Origin: an uncultured Erysipelotrichaceae bacterium
Lineage (GTDB): Bacteria > Bacillota_I > Bacilli_A > Erysipelotrichales > Erysipelotrichaceae
Length of the DNA stretch: 6,844 nt
NCBI GenBank assembly: GCA_900319505.1
Contig: ONOV01000119.1
Location: forward strand, 1-6,844
Reading direction: 5' to 3'
Shown here piece by piece: positions 6,340 to 6,844 of the stretch (position 1 is its first letter; each line of letters opens with the position of its first letter). The position numbers and the translations under genes are program-made. The notes under the pieces were generated by a model. That model did no database searches. It was not told the DNA's origin and was given only the letters and a program-made list of their open reading frames with translations.

Positions 6340-6366
6340 ATGGAGGATCCGTATTATATCCTCCAT
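6340..6366. repeat. perfect 9-bp inverted repeat with TATAAT in its spacer, upstream of the antiporter gene
   Basis: ATGGAGGAT (6340-6348) and ATCCTCCAT (6358-6366) are perfect inverted copies separated by nine bases. On the minus strand TATAAT (6358-6353) falls in the spacer and would start transcription about 35 bases before the antiporter ATG. The layout suits an operator over a promoter. If transcription starts farther upstream it would instead be a strong hairpin in the leader. The sequence after it is not T-rich enough for a terminator. Confidence 0.55.
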
Positions 6367-6409
6367 CAAATTATCTTTCTCATTCCTGCTTCTATCCCCT
6401 GCAGGCATT

Positions 6410-6415
6410 ATTATA
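6410..6415 (-). promoter_or_regulatory. alternative -10 for the antiporter gene
   Basis: The minus strand reads TATAAT (6415-6410) within an AT-rich stretch, without a clear -35. If used, the antiporter mRNA would have a leader of about 90-95 bases carrying the 9-bp inverted repeat as a hairpin. Confidence 0.25.
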
Positions 6416-6457
6416 TTAGTCATATTAAAAAAGAAATGCAAACTTCTCTAAATCACA

Positions 6458-6463
6458 TATAAT
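6458..6463 (+). promoter_or_regulatory. -10 element of the signal peptidase gene
   Basis: A perfect TATAAT lies 23 bases before the signal peptidase ATG, and AAGGA (6475-6479) falls within the resulting short leader. The -35 region (about 6435-6440, AATGCA) is poor. The DNA upstream is AT-rich, including an A-run near 6427-6432. Confidence 0.5.
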
Positions 6464-6486
6464 AAGCTGAGTTGAAGGACCTCACC

Positions 6487-6844
6487 ATGTCAGAAAAAAC
6501 ATACCGAATCGATTTCAGTAAAGAAAAACTTACCGGCTATACTATCCTTGTCAATGTCCTGGCTGTACTCTTAGCCGTCTTTTTCCTTCTCGTCTTTGTC
6601 TTAGGTATTTCAAGAGTTGACGGCACATCCATGAGTCCCACTCTGTCCGACCATCAGATCGTCCTGTATTCCAAGCTCTCCACCTCCCCCATGCGCGGCG
6701 ACATCGCCGCCATCGTCACCCCGGCCGGCTCACATTATATTAAAAGAGTCATCGCCCTGCCGGGTGATACCGTAGACATCCATGACGGCAGGGTCTATGT
6801 CAATGGAGAAGAAGAGAACAGCCCCTATGCCGTCGGTTCTACCG
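6487..6844 (+). CDS. lepB: type I signal peptidase, N-terminal part (truncated by window edge)
   Basis: The frame from the ATG at 6487 is open for 119 residues to the window end. A short cytoplasmic N-terminus (MSEKTYRIDFSKEKL) is followed by one membrane segment at about residues 18-41. Next comes GTSMSPTL (46-53), in which Ser48 is the expected nucleophile. RGDIAAI (70-76) and YIKRVIALPGDTV (84-96) follow, with Lys86 as the expected general base. This is the Ser/Lys dyad of the SipS/LepB family, which cleaves signal peptides from exported proteins on the outer face of the membrane. The single membrane anchor is the Gram-positive form; E. coli LepB has two. The C-terminal part, including the SGDN-type motif, lies outside the window. 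AAGGA at 6475-6479 sits seven bases before the start. The gene is divergent from the antiporter. The symbol is by family; Bacillus-style names are sip. Confidence 0.93.
   Translation, partial: MSEKTYRIDFSKEKLTGYTILVNVLAVLLAVFFLLVFVLGISRVDGTSMSPTLSDHQIVLYSKLSTSPMRGDIAAIVTPAGSHYIKRVIALPGDTVDIHDGRVYVNGEEENSPYAVGST

Noticed and set aside
6398..6405. The 8-bp palindrome CCTGCAGG.
   Set aside because: It is short, single and not aligned with any promoter element; likely chance.
6235..6441. A 68-codon minus-strand frame overlapping the start of the antiporter out of frame; a possible regulatory upstream frame.
   Set aside because: No clear ribosome site precedes its Met codons, the composition looks random, and it would begin upstream of the likelier antiporter transcription start.

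Overview
The window looks like ordinary chromosomal sequence from a Firmicute (Bacillota). The support is strong AGGAGG-type ribosome binding sites, short intergenic regions with stem-loop/T-tract terminators, a CcpA-like cre site and Firmicute-type protein sequences. Base composition is near half G+C by eye. An Erysipelotrichia- or Clostridia-type gut bacterium is plausible, but this is a guess from protein flavour; no marker gene here settles it. There is no phage, IS element, CRISPR array, tRNA or rRNA.

Layout. Positions 1-163 (minus) hold the start of a small HD-domain protein of the (p)ppGpp-hydrolase type, cut by the window edge. Positions 164-410 are noncoding and carry the glgP terminator. 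Positions 411-2681 (minus) are glgP, an alpha-glucan phosphorylase. A 95-bp divergent region (2682-2776) is dense in candidate control sites: an extended -10 promoter, an inverted repeat around that -10, two direct repeats one 21-bp period apart, and a near-consensus cre site. It separates glgP from an AraC-family regulator (2777-3703, plus). The regulator overlaps tail to tail by 50 bp with a MATE-family efflux transporter (3654-5036, minus). Upstream of that is a CPA2-type cation/proton antiporter (5094-6311, minus) with its own terminator. A 175-bp divergent region (6312-6486) with a 9-bp inverted repeat leads to a type I signal peptidase (6487 to the window end, plus), also truncated.

How the genes relate. 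The only clear functional pairing is the AraC-type regulator with glgP. They share one short divergent control region whose repeats sit where an AraC-type activator would be expected, and the cre site would add carbon catabolite control of glycogen or maltodextrin breakdown. The antiporter and MATE transporter lie in the same direction with 57 bp between them, but a terminator lies in that gap, so they may be separate units. The HD protein and signal peptidase are housekeeping neighbours. I did not find a convincing new multi-gene system; the interesting material is regulatory.
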